Shown here piece after piece: positions 28,110-35,293 of a stretch of DNA of 64,000 nucleotides. A program made the position numbers and the translations under genes. Source of the DNA: Streptomyces sp. SS1-1 (GTDB lineage Bacteria; Actinomycetota; Actinomycetes; Streptomycetales; Streptomycetaceae); contig NZ_WBXN01000004.1 in NCBI RefSeq assembly GCF_008973465.1, positions 5,062,501 through 5,126,500 on the forward strand. The letters are read 5' to 3'. Each line of letters begins with the position of its first letter. Position 1 is the stretch's first letter. The notes below the pieces were generated by a model that ran no database searches, had not been told where the DNA came from, and saw only the letters and a list, made by a program, of their open reading frames with translations.

Positions 28110-28316
28110 CTAGCCGGGCATCTCCGTGCGCTCCCACCACTCGTACACCGGCAGTTCCCCCTGCGGGGTGTCCGTGCGGCGCGACGTCGGCCGGAAGTGC
28201 TCGTAGCCGTTTCGCAGTTCGACTTTCACGTCCGGGCCGGGGGACGGGGCCGGGACGACGCGGTCGGGCAGATCGTCCGGGCCGCCTTCCAGGAACACCT
28301 TCGCCGTGTCGTTCAT
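28110..28316 (-). CDS. Small protein of the DUF5988 type
   Basis: 68 residues. The pattern MNDTAKVFLEGGPDDLPDRV near the start and GYEHF in the middle, ending in YEWWERTEMPG, matches my memory of DUF5988, a short actinobacterial family of unknown function often found near natural-product or regulatory genes. It is convergent with the put operon across a shared hairpin. No catalytic residues stand out. Confidence 0.75.
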   Translation of the reverse strand: MNDTAKVFLEGGPDDLPDRVVPAPSPGPDVKVELRNGYEHFRPTSRRTDTPQGELPVYEWWERTEMPG

Positions 28317-28652
28317 GCACCCAGCGTTCCCCGAGGGGCGCGGCGCCGCCTCCCGGACCGCCCGGAGGATCAGCCGACCGGCTGACGCGCTCTGCCGGGT
28401 GGACGAGGAAACCGCAGCTCAGCGCGGTGTGACCCGATCCGCCGTCTCAGATAGTAGGAAGTCCGAGTAATTGTGGAGACAGACGCGCCCGGCTCCCTTA
28501 GCTTTGTAGGAGCCGAACGTCTCGCTCGATCCAGCGAATGGCGGTCGTGAGCCGGGCCCCGCGCAGGCAACCCCTGCGGCCCGCTCCCCGCCCCTTCCGG
28601 CGTCTCGTAACCCCTCCCGCACTCCCGTGCTTGCCGAAGGAGTCGATTTCCC
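28317..28652. other. 336-base gap with no convincing gene
   Basis: This interval lies upstream of both the DUF5988 gene and a small ORF at 28653, so it must hold two promoters. A less GC-rich patch (about 28447-28510) contains a weak hairpin, GGCTCC (28491-28496) pairing with GGAGCC (28509-28514). No ORF with both a ribosome site and plausible codon use was seen. Confidence 0.5.
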
Positions 28653-28793
28653 ATGGCCGAGACGACCGCCCGCCGTCGAGTCCGTCACCTCTCCCGCACC
28701 AGCGACAGCGACCGCAAGAACGCCGCGGCCGCCCTCCAGCGCGCCCTCGACCGCAGGGACAACGGCGGCGCCACCGGCCACCAGGCCGCGTAG
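28653..28793 (+). CDS. 46-residue basic hypothetical protein
   Basis: An ATG with GAAGGAG at good spacing opens a 46-codon ORF. The product (MAETTARRRVRHLSRTSDSD, then RKNAAAALQRALDRRDNGG) has a basic start and one predicted amphipathic helix. No family is recognised. Its codon use, strong ribosome site and stop before the leuB operator region favour a real gene. It is too short for standard ORF cut-offs. Confidence 0.6.
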   Translation: MAETTARRRVRHLSRTSDSDRKNAAAALQRALDRRDNGGATGHQAA

Positions 28794-28824
28794 CCCGCGC
28801 GTAGCCCCCGGCCCTCGTTCGCCC

Positions 28825-28859
28825 GACACACGTTGTCCGTATGGCGGACGGCGTGTGTC
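28825..28859. promoter_or_regulatory. Nested inverted repeat upstream of leuB
   Basis: GACACACG (28825-28832) pairs with CGTGTGTC (28852-28859), and inside it GTCCG (28835-28839) pairs with CGGAC (28845-28849) around TATGG. The 35-base dyad lies 30 bases before the leuB start, overlapping where a -35 would be. It is a good operator candidate. The IclR-type regulator NdgR, known to control leucine genes in Streptomyces, would be one binding protein to test. Confidence 0.6.
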
Positions 28860-28877
28860 ATCCCATGGGACGAGCAG

Positions 28878-28883
28878 TAGGGT
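28878..28883 (+). promoter_or_regulatory. Putative -10 hexamer of leuB
   Basis: TAGGGT ends six bases before the leuB ATG. It fits a leaderless start, although the same bases could act as a weak ribosome site. Confidence 0.4.
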
Positions 28884-28889
28884 GCCGAC

Positions 28890-29933
28890 ATGTCTCGCAG
28901 CATCGATCTCGCAGTGATCCCCGGTGACGGCATCGGCCAGGAGGTCGTGGCCGAAGGCCTGAAGGTCCTCTCCGCCGTCCTCCCGCAGGATGTGAAGCTG
29001 GAGACCAAGGAGTACGACTTCGGCGCCCGGCGCTACCACGCCACCGGTGAGACCCTCACCGACGCCGACCTCGACGCCCTCAAGGGCCACGACGCCATCC
29101 TGCTCGGCGCCATCGGGGACCCGTCCGTGCCGTCCGGCGTCCTGGAGCGCGGCTTCCTGCTGAAGCTCCGCTTCGCCTTCGACCACCACGTCAACCTGCG
29201 CCCCTCGAAGCTCCTCCCGGGCGTGGCCACCCCGCTCGCCGGTGAGCCGAGCATCGACTTCGTCGTGGTCCGCGAGGGCACCGAGGGCCCGTACACCGGC
29301 AACGGCGGCACCATCCGCAAGGGCACCGAGCACGAGGTCGCCACCGAGGTCTCCGTCAACACGGCCTTCGGTGTCGAGCGTGTCGTCCGGGACGCGTTCG
29401 CCCGCGCCCAGGCCCGCCCGCGCAAGAAGCTCGCGCTGATCCACAAGAACAACGTGCTGACCTTCGCCGGTCACCTGTGGACCGACGTCTTCAACCGGGT
29501 GGCCGAGGAGTTCCCCGAGGTCACCACCGAGTACATGCACGTCGACGCGGCCACCATCTACCTGGTGACCCAGCCCGAGCGGTTCGACGTGATCGTCACC
29601 GACAACCTCTTCGGCGACATCATCACCGACCTCGCCGCGGCCGTCTCCGGTGGCATCGGCGTCGCCGCGAGCGGCAACATCAACCCCTCCGGCGCGTACC
29701 CCTCGATGTTCGAGCCGGTCCACGGTTCCGCGCCCGACATCGCCGGCCAGGGCAAGGCCGACCCCACCGCCACGGTCCTGTCCGTCGCCCTGCTCCTGCG
29801 CCACCTCGGCTACGAGGCCGAGGCCGCCCGGATCGACGAGGCGGTCTCCGCCGACCTGGCCGAGCGGACCGGCAAGCCCGCCCGCAGCACGTCGGAGATC
29901 GGCGACGCGCTGGCCGTACGAGTAGCCGGCTGA
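28890..29933 (+). CDS. leuB: 3-isopropylmalate dehydrogenase
   Basis: 347 residues of the short actinobacterial IPMDH type. It oxidatively decarboxylates 3-isopropylmalate in leucine synthesis using NAD and Mg. Signatures seen are IPGDGIGQEVVAEG at the N-terminus, substrate-binding Arg residues in LKLRFAFDHHVNLRPSKLL, the metal-binding region VTDNLFGDIITDLAA, and NAD-binding FEPVHGSAPDIAGQ. The gene is monocistronic between a nested dyad and a terminator, while its pathway partners leuA and leuCD lie elsewhere. Confidence 0.97.
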   Translation: MSRSIDLAVIPGDGIGQEVVAEGLKVLSAVLPQDVKLETKEYDFGARRYHATGETLTDADLDALKGHDAILLGAIGDPSVPSGVLERGFLLKLRFAFDHHVNLRPSKLLPGVATPLAGEPSIDFVVVREGTEGPYTGNGGTIRKGTEHEVATEVSVNTAFGVERVVRDAFARAQARPRKKLALIHKNNVLTFAGHLWTDVFNRVAEEFPEVTTEYMHVDAATIYLVTQPERFDVIVTDNLFGDIITDLAAAVSGGIGVAASGNINPSGAYPSMFEPVHGSAPDIAGQGKADPTATVLSVALLLRHLGYEAEAARIDEAVSADLAERTGKPARSTSEIGDALAVRVAG

Positions 29934-29954
29934 CCCGCGCCGCTCGCACACCTC

Positions 29955-29988
29955 GAAGCCGCCGGGTCACATCGCACCCGGCGGCTTC
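29955..29988 (+). terminator. Terminator after leuB
   Basis: GAAGCCGCCGGGT (29955-29967) pairs perfectly with ACCCGGCGGCTTC (29976-29988) around an eight-base loop. Confidence 0.8.
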
Positions 29989-30082
29989 CGCATGTCCGCC
30001 GCCGGGTGACACCATCGACCCTGGGTCGCACACCACGCCGATCACACCGAACAGGCCGATTTCGTCCACGGCTCGCTCTTGC

Positions 30083-30088
30083 GATAAT
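30083..30088 (+). promoter_or_regulatory. Possible -10 of the ilvE promoter
   Basis: GATAAT stands out in this GC-rich context about 20 bases before the upstream ORF start. The -35 is weak. Confidence 0.35.
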
Positions 30089-30106
30089 CGAACAAGGAGC
30101 CGCGGA

Positions 30107-30202
30107 ATGAGGCAATGCTCGGACGTCCTAGCACTGGCCACGGGCAGTACAGGCGTGAGCGCGGCCCGTCACACACAACCGGTGAAGGACAACCACTCAT
30201 GA
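30107..30202 (+). CDS. Short upstream ORF coupled to ilvE
   Basis: ATG 30107 follows AAGGAG with eight bases spacing and opens a 31-codon ORF (MRQCSDVLALATGSTGVSAA, then RHTQPVKDNHS). Its TGA overlaps the ilvE ATG in ATGA, so ribosomes could pass directly to ilvE. Codons 7-10 are Val, Leu, Ala, Leu, including the very rare Leu codon CTA. That is suggestive of end-product sensing, but no terminator hairpin lies between it and ilvE. It may be a coupling leader rather than a functional protein. Confidence 0.5.
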   Translation: MRQCSDVLALATGSTGVSAARHTQPVKDNHS

Positions 30203-31287
30203 CGACGCCCACGATCGAGCTCAAGCCCTCCGCCAGCCCGCTCTCCTCCGCCGAGCGCGACGCGATCCTGGCCAACCCGGGGTTCGGCCGCCACTTCACC
30301 GACCACATGGTGACCATCAAGTGGACCGAGGGCCGCGGCTGGCACGACGGCCAGCTCGTGCCGTACGCGCCGCTCTCCCTCGACCCGGCCACCATGGTCC
30401 TGCACTACGCGCAGGAGATCTTCGAGGGCCTGAAGGCGTACCGCCAGCCCGACGGGACCGTCGCCACCTTCCGCCCCGAGAAGAACGCCGAACGCTTCCA
30501 GCGCTCGGCCCGCCGGCTCGGCATGCCCGAGCTTCCGGTCGAGACGTTCATCGAGGCGTGCGACGCGCTGGTGAAGCAGGACCAGGGATGGGTCCCCGCG
30601 CACGGCGGCGAGGAGTCCCTGTACCTGCGTCCGTTCATGTTCGCCACCGAGGTCGGCCTGGGCGTCAAGCCCGCCGGCGAGTACCTGTTCATCGTCATCG
30701 CCTCCCCGGCCGGCGCCTACTTCCCGGGCGGCGTCAAGCCGGTGTCGATCTGGGTCTCCGAGGACCACGTCCGCGCGGTGCCCGGCGGCATGGGCGACGC
30801 CAAGACGGGCGGCAACTACGCGGCCTCCCTGCTGGCCCAGGCCGAGGCGGCCGCCGAGGGCTGCGCCCAGGTCTGCTACCTCGACGCGGTCGAGCGCAAG
30901 TGGGTCGAGGAACTCGGCGGCATGAACCTGTACTTCGTGTACGGCGACCGGATCGTCACCCCGTCCCTGACCGGCTCCATCCTGGAGGGCGTCACCCGTG
31001 ACTCCCTGCTCCAGGTCGCCCGTGACCTCGGCTACACCGCCGAGGAGGGCCGGGTCTCCGTCGACCAGTGGCAGCGCGACTCGGAGAACGGCACCCTCAC
31101 CGAGGTCTTCGCCTGCGGCACCGCCGCGGTGATCACCCCCGTCGGCACCGTCAAGCGCACCGGCGCCCAGTGGCAGCAGGGCGGGGGCGAGCCCGGCGAG
31201 GTGACGATGAAGCTGCGCCAGGCCCTCCTCGACATCCAGCGCGGCACGTCCGAGGACCGGCACGGCTGGATGCACAAGCTGGCCTAG
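30199..31287 (+). CDS. ilvE: Branched-chain amino acid aminotransferase
   Basis: 362 residues, PLP-dependent fold type IV. The Schiff-base lysine is K202 in GDAKTGGNYAASLL. Other family signatures are LHYAQEIFEGLKAYR at the N-terminus, MNLYFVYGDRIVTPSLTGSI, and EVFACGTAAVITPVG near the C-terminus. It performs the last step of leucine, valine and isoleucine synthesis and the first step of their breakdown, which feeds branched fatty acid starters. ATG 30199 has GAAGGA upstream and overlaps the end of a 31-codon upstream ORF. Its TAG stop lies within a CTAG shared with the convergent permease gene. Confidence 0.97.
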   Translation: MTTPTIELKPSASPLSSAERDAILANPGFGRHFTDHMVTIKWTEGRGWHDGQLVPYAPLSLDPATMVLHYAQEIFEGLKAYRQPDGTVATFRPEKNAERFQRSARRLGMPELPVETFIEACDALVKQDQGWVPAHGGEESLYLRPFMFATEVGLGVKPAGEYLFIVIASPAGAYFPGGVKPVSIWVSEDHVRAVPGGMGDAKTGGNYAASLLAQAEAAAEGCAQVCYLDAVERKWVEELGGMNLYFVYGDRIVTPSLTGSILEGVTRDSLLQVARDLGYTAEEGRVSVDQWQRDSENGTLTEVFACGTAAVITPVGTVKRTGAQWQQGGGEPGEVTMKLRQALLDIQRGTSEDRHGWMHKLA

Positions 31288-32735
31288 TTTTCGGACGGGA
31301 CCTTCACGGCCGCCGCGGACCCCATGTCCACGGCGGCCGTTCCGTCCGCGGACGCGCCGCCGCGACCGGTCAGCAGCGCGTACGCCACACCCCCGACCAG
31401 ACCGGACAGCAGGAAGCTGCAGTCCACCCCGCCGGTCAGGCCCAGCAGCGGCCCCTCGTACGACGGCAGCGCGACCGCCAGCACGCCCACCACCGCGCCC
31501 AGCGCCCAGGACACCGTCGCCCGCACGTTCCAGCCGGCCCGGTACCAGTAGATCCCGCCCCGCGCCCGGCGGTTGAACACCTGGAGGGCCTCCGCGTCGT
31601 ACACGCCCCGGCAGCGGACGAAGCCGATGAGGGTGATCACCGCCCAGGGCGTGCCGATCGCCGTCAGCAGCAGGACGAACGACGTCATGGCGTCCTGGGT
31701 GCTGGAGGCGTAGTGACCGGCGAACACGCACACGGTGGCGACGACGGCGACCGCGTACGTGGCCGTCGCGCGGGAGGCGCGCGGCAGGATCGCGTCCAGG
31801 TCCAGGCCCATGGAGTAGAGCATCAGGCCCGCGTTGCCGACCGACCCGGCCGAGGCGGCCAGCAGCAGCGGCAGCAGGTACCAGCCGGGGGAGGCGTCGA
31901 CCAGCGGCCCCGCGTAGTCGAGCGCAGCGCGCGCCGCGTACGCCGTGAAGGTGCCGAAGAGCTGCGGCACCAGTAGCCCCAGGATCAGACCGAGCCAGGT
32001 GGCGTGCAGCACCCGGCGCGGGGAGTGGCGGACCGGTGAGATGTAGCGGGTGTAGTCGCCGAGCAGGGTGATGAAGGCGATCGGCCCCGACAGGCCGGCC
32101 GCGACCGCCGCCAGCAGCCAGGTCGGCCAGAAGCCGCCCAGCAGATGGCCGCCCGCCTCCGGCAGCGCCGCCGTCGTGAAGTGCGGGGCGTAGGCGAGCA
32201 CGCCGAGGACCAGCAGGGCCGTCATGCCGAACGCGAGGACGCGGGACATGGCGAGCAGCACGCGGTAGCCGTACACCGCGCCCGCGACGGTCGCGGCGGC
32301 CAGCAGCGCGTAGATCACGCCGTACGACACGTCGTTCGCCGGCATGCCGGTCAGGCGGCCGAGGACGCCGACCATCACGTCGCCGCCGATCCACACGGTG
32401 AGCGCGGAGTACCCGAGCGCCAGCAGCAGCCCGACCACCGAGCCGACCAGGCGGCCGCGCACCCCGAACTGGGCGCCGGAGGAGGTCGACAGGTTGGTCG
32501 CCGTGCGCAGCGAGACGAGGGCCAGCGGGGCGGTGAGGGCCGTACCGGCCAGGGTGCCGAGCACGATCGAGCTGACCGAGGCCCACCAGCCGAGCCCGAA
32601 CGACGGGGGCAGCCAGCCGAAGACGATCACGCCGAGGCACAGGTTCGATCCGAGCAGGATCGAGACGAGGTCCTTCGGTCCGCTGGTGCGTTCCTCCTCC
32701 GGGATGGTGTCGACTCCGCGCTGTTCCCTCGGCAT
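31284..32735 (-). CDS. NCS1-family nucleobase/cation symporter (cytosine/purine permease type)
   Basis: 483 residues with about 12 membrane helices. The N-terminus (KDLVSILLGSNLCLGVIVFG) and the helix with SGAQFGVRGRLVGS match NCS1 permeases, which import cytosine, purines, allantoin, hydantoins or related nitrogen compounds with sodium or protons. GLSGPIAFITLLGDYTRYIS corresponds to the conserved region near helix 6. ATG 32735 has GAGGGAGA upstream. It is divergent from ureAB across a 131-base region holding two similar dyads, so uptake of a nitrogen compound whose breakdown yields urea or ammonia is a reasonable inference. It shares a palindromic CTAG stop with ilvE. Confidence 0.9.
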   Translation of the reverse strand: MPREQRGVDTIPEEERTSGPKDLVSILLGSNLCLGVIVFGWLPPSFGLGWWASVSSIVLGTLAGTALTAPLALVSLRTATNLSTSSGAQFGVRGRLVGSVVGLLLALGYSALTVWIGGDVMVGVLGRLTGMPANDVSYGVIYALLAAATVAGAVYGYRVLLAMSRVLAFGMTALLVLGVLAYAPHFTTAALPEAGGHLLGGFWPTWLLAAVAAGLSGPIAFITLLGDYTRYISPVRHSPRRVLHATWLGLILGLLVPQLFGTFTAYAARAALDYAGPLVDASPGWYLLPLLLAASAGSVGNAGLMLYSMGLDLDAILPRASRATATYAVAVVATVCVFAGHYASSTQDAMTSFVLLLTAIGTPWAVITLIGFVRCRGVYDAEALQVFNRRARGGIYWYRAGWNVRATVSWALGAVVGVLAVALPSYEGPLLGLTGGVDCSFLLSGLVGGVAYALLTGRGGASADGTAAVDMGSAAAVKVPSEN

Positions 32736-32750
32736 GGCTGATCTCCCTCG

Positions 32751-32769
32751 GTTAGAGTGGCGTTCAATC
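32751..32769. promoter_or_regulatory. Operator-like site, permease-proximal copy
   Basis: GTTAGAGTGGCGTTCAATC, about 15 bases upstream of the permease start. It resembles the site exactly 70 bases away at 32821 (same core TTAGAGTG, then CG, then TC). Confidence 0.5.
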
Positions 32770-32820
32770 TGGGGGAGGGATGTGGTCGTCGTCAACCCTT
32801 GGATCGCAGGGCTTTCCATG

Positions 32821-32839
32821 TTTAGAGTGTCGATCTAAC
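32821..32839. promoter_or_regulatory. Operator-like dyad, urease-proximal copy
   Basis: TTAGA (32822-32826) and TCTAA (32834-32838) are perfect inverted arms around seven bases. It matches 14 of 19 positions of the permease-proximal copy. The TetR protein encoded at the end of the urease operon is the obvious candidate to bind both. Confidence 0.55.
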
Positions 32840-32866
32840 TTTCGTCATGCAGGGAGAGGCCGCGGC

Positions 32867-33562
32867 ATGAGACTGACGCCCACGGAACGTGACCGGCTGC
32901 TGCTCTTCGGCGCCGCGGAACTGGCGCGGGCCCGCCGTGCGCGCGGACTGCGCCTGAACGTCCCCGAGGCGACAGCGCTCATCGCGGACACGGTGTGCGA
33001 GGCCGCCCGCGACGGCGCCCGGCTCGCCGACGCCATCGAGCGGGCCCGTTCCGTGCTCGGCCCGGACGACGTGCTGCCCGGCGTCGCGGACATCGTCACC
33101 GAGGTGCACGTCGAGGCCGTCTTCGACGACGGCTCCCGGCTCGCGGTCGTCACCGACCCGATCGGCGGCGGCCTCGGCGACCGCGCCCCCGGCGCCCTGC
33201 TCCCCGGCCCCGGGCACGAGGAACCCGCGCCCGCCCTGCGGCTGACGGTCACCAACACCGCCGACGTGCCGGTCTCCGTCACCTCCCACTTCCACTTCTT
33301 CGAGGCCAACCCGCGCCTCGACTTCCCCCGCGCGCGGGCGTACGGCATGCGGCTCGCCGTACCCGCCGGGTCCTCCGTCCGGTTCGGGCCGGGGGAGAGC
33401 GCCGAGGTCGGCCTGGTGCCCCTCGGCGGCGACCGGATCGCCATCGGCTTCGCGGGCCTCGTCGACGGGCCGCTGGACGCGCCCGGCGCCCGCGAGGAGG
33501 CACTGCGCCGCGCCGCCGCCTGCGGCTACCTGGGCGTACACGAGAAGGAGGCCGGCCGATGA
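32867..33562 (+). CDS. ureAB: Urease gamma-beta fusion subunit
   Basis: 231 residues joining the two small urease subunits. Residues 1-100 are UreA-like (MRLTPTERDRLLLFGAAELA, then LNVPEATALIADTVCEAARD, ending DVLPGVADIVTEVHVEAVF). A UreB-like domain follows (LRLTVTNTADVPVSVTSHFH, then FFEANPRLDFPRARAYGMRL, then GDRIAIGF). The fusion occurs in Helicobacter UreA and some actinobacteria. ATG 32867 follows AGGGAGAG. The stop overlaps the ureC start in ATGA, so the two are translated together. Confidence 0.95.
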   Translation: MRLTPTERDRLLLFGAAELARARRARGLRLNVPEATALIADTVCEAARDGARLADAIERARSVLGPDDVLPGVADIVTEVHVEAVFDDGSRLAVVTDPIGGGLGDRAPGALLPGPGHEEPAPALRLTVTNTADVPVSVTSHFHFFEANPRLDFPRARAYGMRLAVPAGSSVRFGPGESAEVGLVPLGGDRIAIGFAGLVDGPLDAPGAREEALRRAAACGYLGVHEKEAGR

Positions 33563-35268
33563 GCCGTCCCGGAGGACATCCCGCCGAGGCCCGCCGCCTC
33601 ACCCCGCACGAGTACGCCGCCACCCACGGCCCCCGCGCCGGCGACCGCGTCCGGCTCGGCGACTCGGGGCTGACGATCCGCGTCGAGTCCGACTCCCAGC
33701 GCCCCGGCGACGAGTTCCTCGCCGGGTTCGGCAAGACCGCCCGGGACGGGCTGCACCTGAAGGCCGCGCCGGTCCGGGAGACCTGCGACGTCGTCATCAG
33801 CAACGTCGTGGTCGTCGACGCGGTCCTCGGCATCCGCAAGGTGTCCATCGGCATCCGGCAGGGGCGCATCAGCGCCGTCGGGCGGGCCGGGAACCCGGAC
33901 ACCCTCGACGGGGTCGACGTCGTCGTCGGCACCGGCACGTCCATCGTGTCCGGCGAGGGGCTGATCGCCACCGCGGGCGCCGTCGACACCCATGTCCATC
34001 TGCTGTCGCCGCGCGTCATGGAGGCGTCGCTCGCCTCCGGCGTCACCACGATCATCGGCCAGGAGTTCGGGCCGGTGTGGGGCGTCGGCGTCAACTCGCC
34101 CTGGGCGCTGCGGCACGCGTTCGGCGCCTTCGACGCGTGGCCGGTCAACATCGGCTTCCTCGCCCGGGGTTCGTCCTCCCACGAGGCGCCCCTCCTGGAG
34201 GCGCTGGCGGAGGGCGGCGCGTCCGGCTTCAAGGTGCACGAGGACATGGGCGCCCACACCCGTGCCCTGGACACCGCGCTGCGCGTCGCCGAGGAGCACG
34301 ACGTCCAGGTCGCCCTGCACAGCGACGGCCTCAACGAGTGCCTGTCCGTCGAGGACACCCTGCGGGTCCTGGAGGGCCGCACCATCCACGCCTTCCACAT
34401 CGAGGGCTGCGGCGGCGGGCACGTCCCGAACGTCCTGAAGATGGCCGGCGTGCCGAACGTCATCGGGTCCTCCACCAACCCCACCCTGCCGTTCGGCCGG
34501 GACGCCGTCGCCGAGCACTACGGCATGATCGTCTCCGTCCACGACCTCAAGACCGACCTGCCCGGCGACGCCGCCATGGCCCGCGACCGCATCCGCGCCG
34601 GGACGATGGGCGCCGAGGACGTCCTGCACGACCTGGGCGCCATCGGCATCACCTCGTCCGACGCGCAGGGCATGGGCCGGGCAGGGGAGACCGTCCGGCG
34701 CACCCTCGCCATGGCCGGGAAGATGAAGGCCCGGTTCGGGGCGCCCGCGGAGCACGACAACGAGCGCGTCCTGCGCTACATCGCCAAGCTGACGATCAAC
34801 CCCGCCATCGCCCACGGCCTCTCCCACGAGGTCGGCTCCCTGGAGATCGGCAAGCTCGCCGACATCGTGCTGTGGCGCCCCGAGTTCTTCGGCGCCAAGC
34901 CGCAGCTGGTCCTCAAGGCCGGCTTCCCCGCGTACGGGGTGGTCGGCGACCCCAACGCGGCCACCGACACCTGCGAGCCCCTCGTGCTCGGACCGCAGTT
35001 CGGGGCGTACGGCGCCACCCCCGCCGACCTCTCGGTGGCCTTCGTCGCCCAGGCGGCCCTCGACCAGGGCGCCGACTCGATGCCGACCCGCCGGCGCCGG
35101 GTCGCCGTGCGCGGCACCCGGGGCATCGGACCGGCCGACCTGCGCCTGAACACCCGTACCGGGGCCGTCGACGTCGACCGGCGCACCGGCCTGGTCACCC
35201 TCGACGGCGAGCCACTGCGCTCGGACCCCGCTGACTCCGTCCCCCTCAACCGCCTGTACTTCCTCTAG
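33559..35268 (+). CDS. ureC: Urease alpha subunit, divergent form
   Basis: 569 residues. The amidohydrolase barrel holds the nickel ligands: HVH in GAVDTHVHLL, the carbamylated Lys K225 in SGFKVHEDMG, His in VALHSDGLNE and FHIEGCGGGH, and Asp in ITSSDAQGMGR. The active-site flap differs from Klebsiella urease: MVCHHL is replaced by a stretch reading IVSVHDL (324-330), so by alignment the flap Cys becomes V327 while the catalytic His is kept as H328. No ureD, ureE, ureF or ureG genes are nearby, so nickel loading would need chaperones encoded elsewhere. The operon continues with agmatine deiminase and a TetR gene. Activity on urea is likely but not certain. Confidence 0.93.
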   Translation: MSRPGGHPAEARRLTPHEYAATHGPRAGDRVRLGDSGLTIRVESDSQRPGDEFLAGFGKTARDGLHLKAAPVRETCDVVISNVVVVDAVLGIRKVSIGIRQGRISAVGRAGNPDTLDGVDVVVGTGTSIVSGEGLIATAGAVDTHVHLLSPRVMEASLASGVTTIIGQEFGPVWGVGVNSPWALRHAFGAFDAWPVNIGFLARGSSSHEAPLLEALAEGGASGFKVHEDMGAHTRALDTALRVAEEHDVQVALHSDGLNECLSVEDTLRVLEGRTIHAFHIEGCGGGHVPNVLKMAGVPNVIGSSTNPTLPFGRDAVAEHYGMIVSVHDLKTDLPGDAAMARDRIRAGTMGAEDVLHDLGAIGITSSDAQGMGRAGETVRRTLAMAGKMKARFGAPAEHDNERVLRYIAKLTINPAIAHGLSHEVGSLEIGKLADIVLWRPEFFGAKPQLVLKAGFPAYGVVGDPNAATDTCEPLVLGPQFGAYGATPADLSVAFVAQAALDQGADSMPTRRRRVAVRGTRGIGPADLRLNTRTGAVDVDRRTGLVTLDGEPLRSDPADSVPLNRLYFL

Positions 35269-35284
35269 TCCTCTAGTCCTCTAG
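35261..35284 (+). repeat. Triple 8-bp tandem repeat over the ureC stop codon
   Basis: TCCTCTAG occurs three times in a row. The first TAG is the ureC stop. Because the unit is eight bases, the three TAGs fall in all three reading frames, just before the agmatine deiminase start. Confidence 0.85.
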
Positions 35285-35293
35285 GACGTGGTG

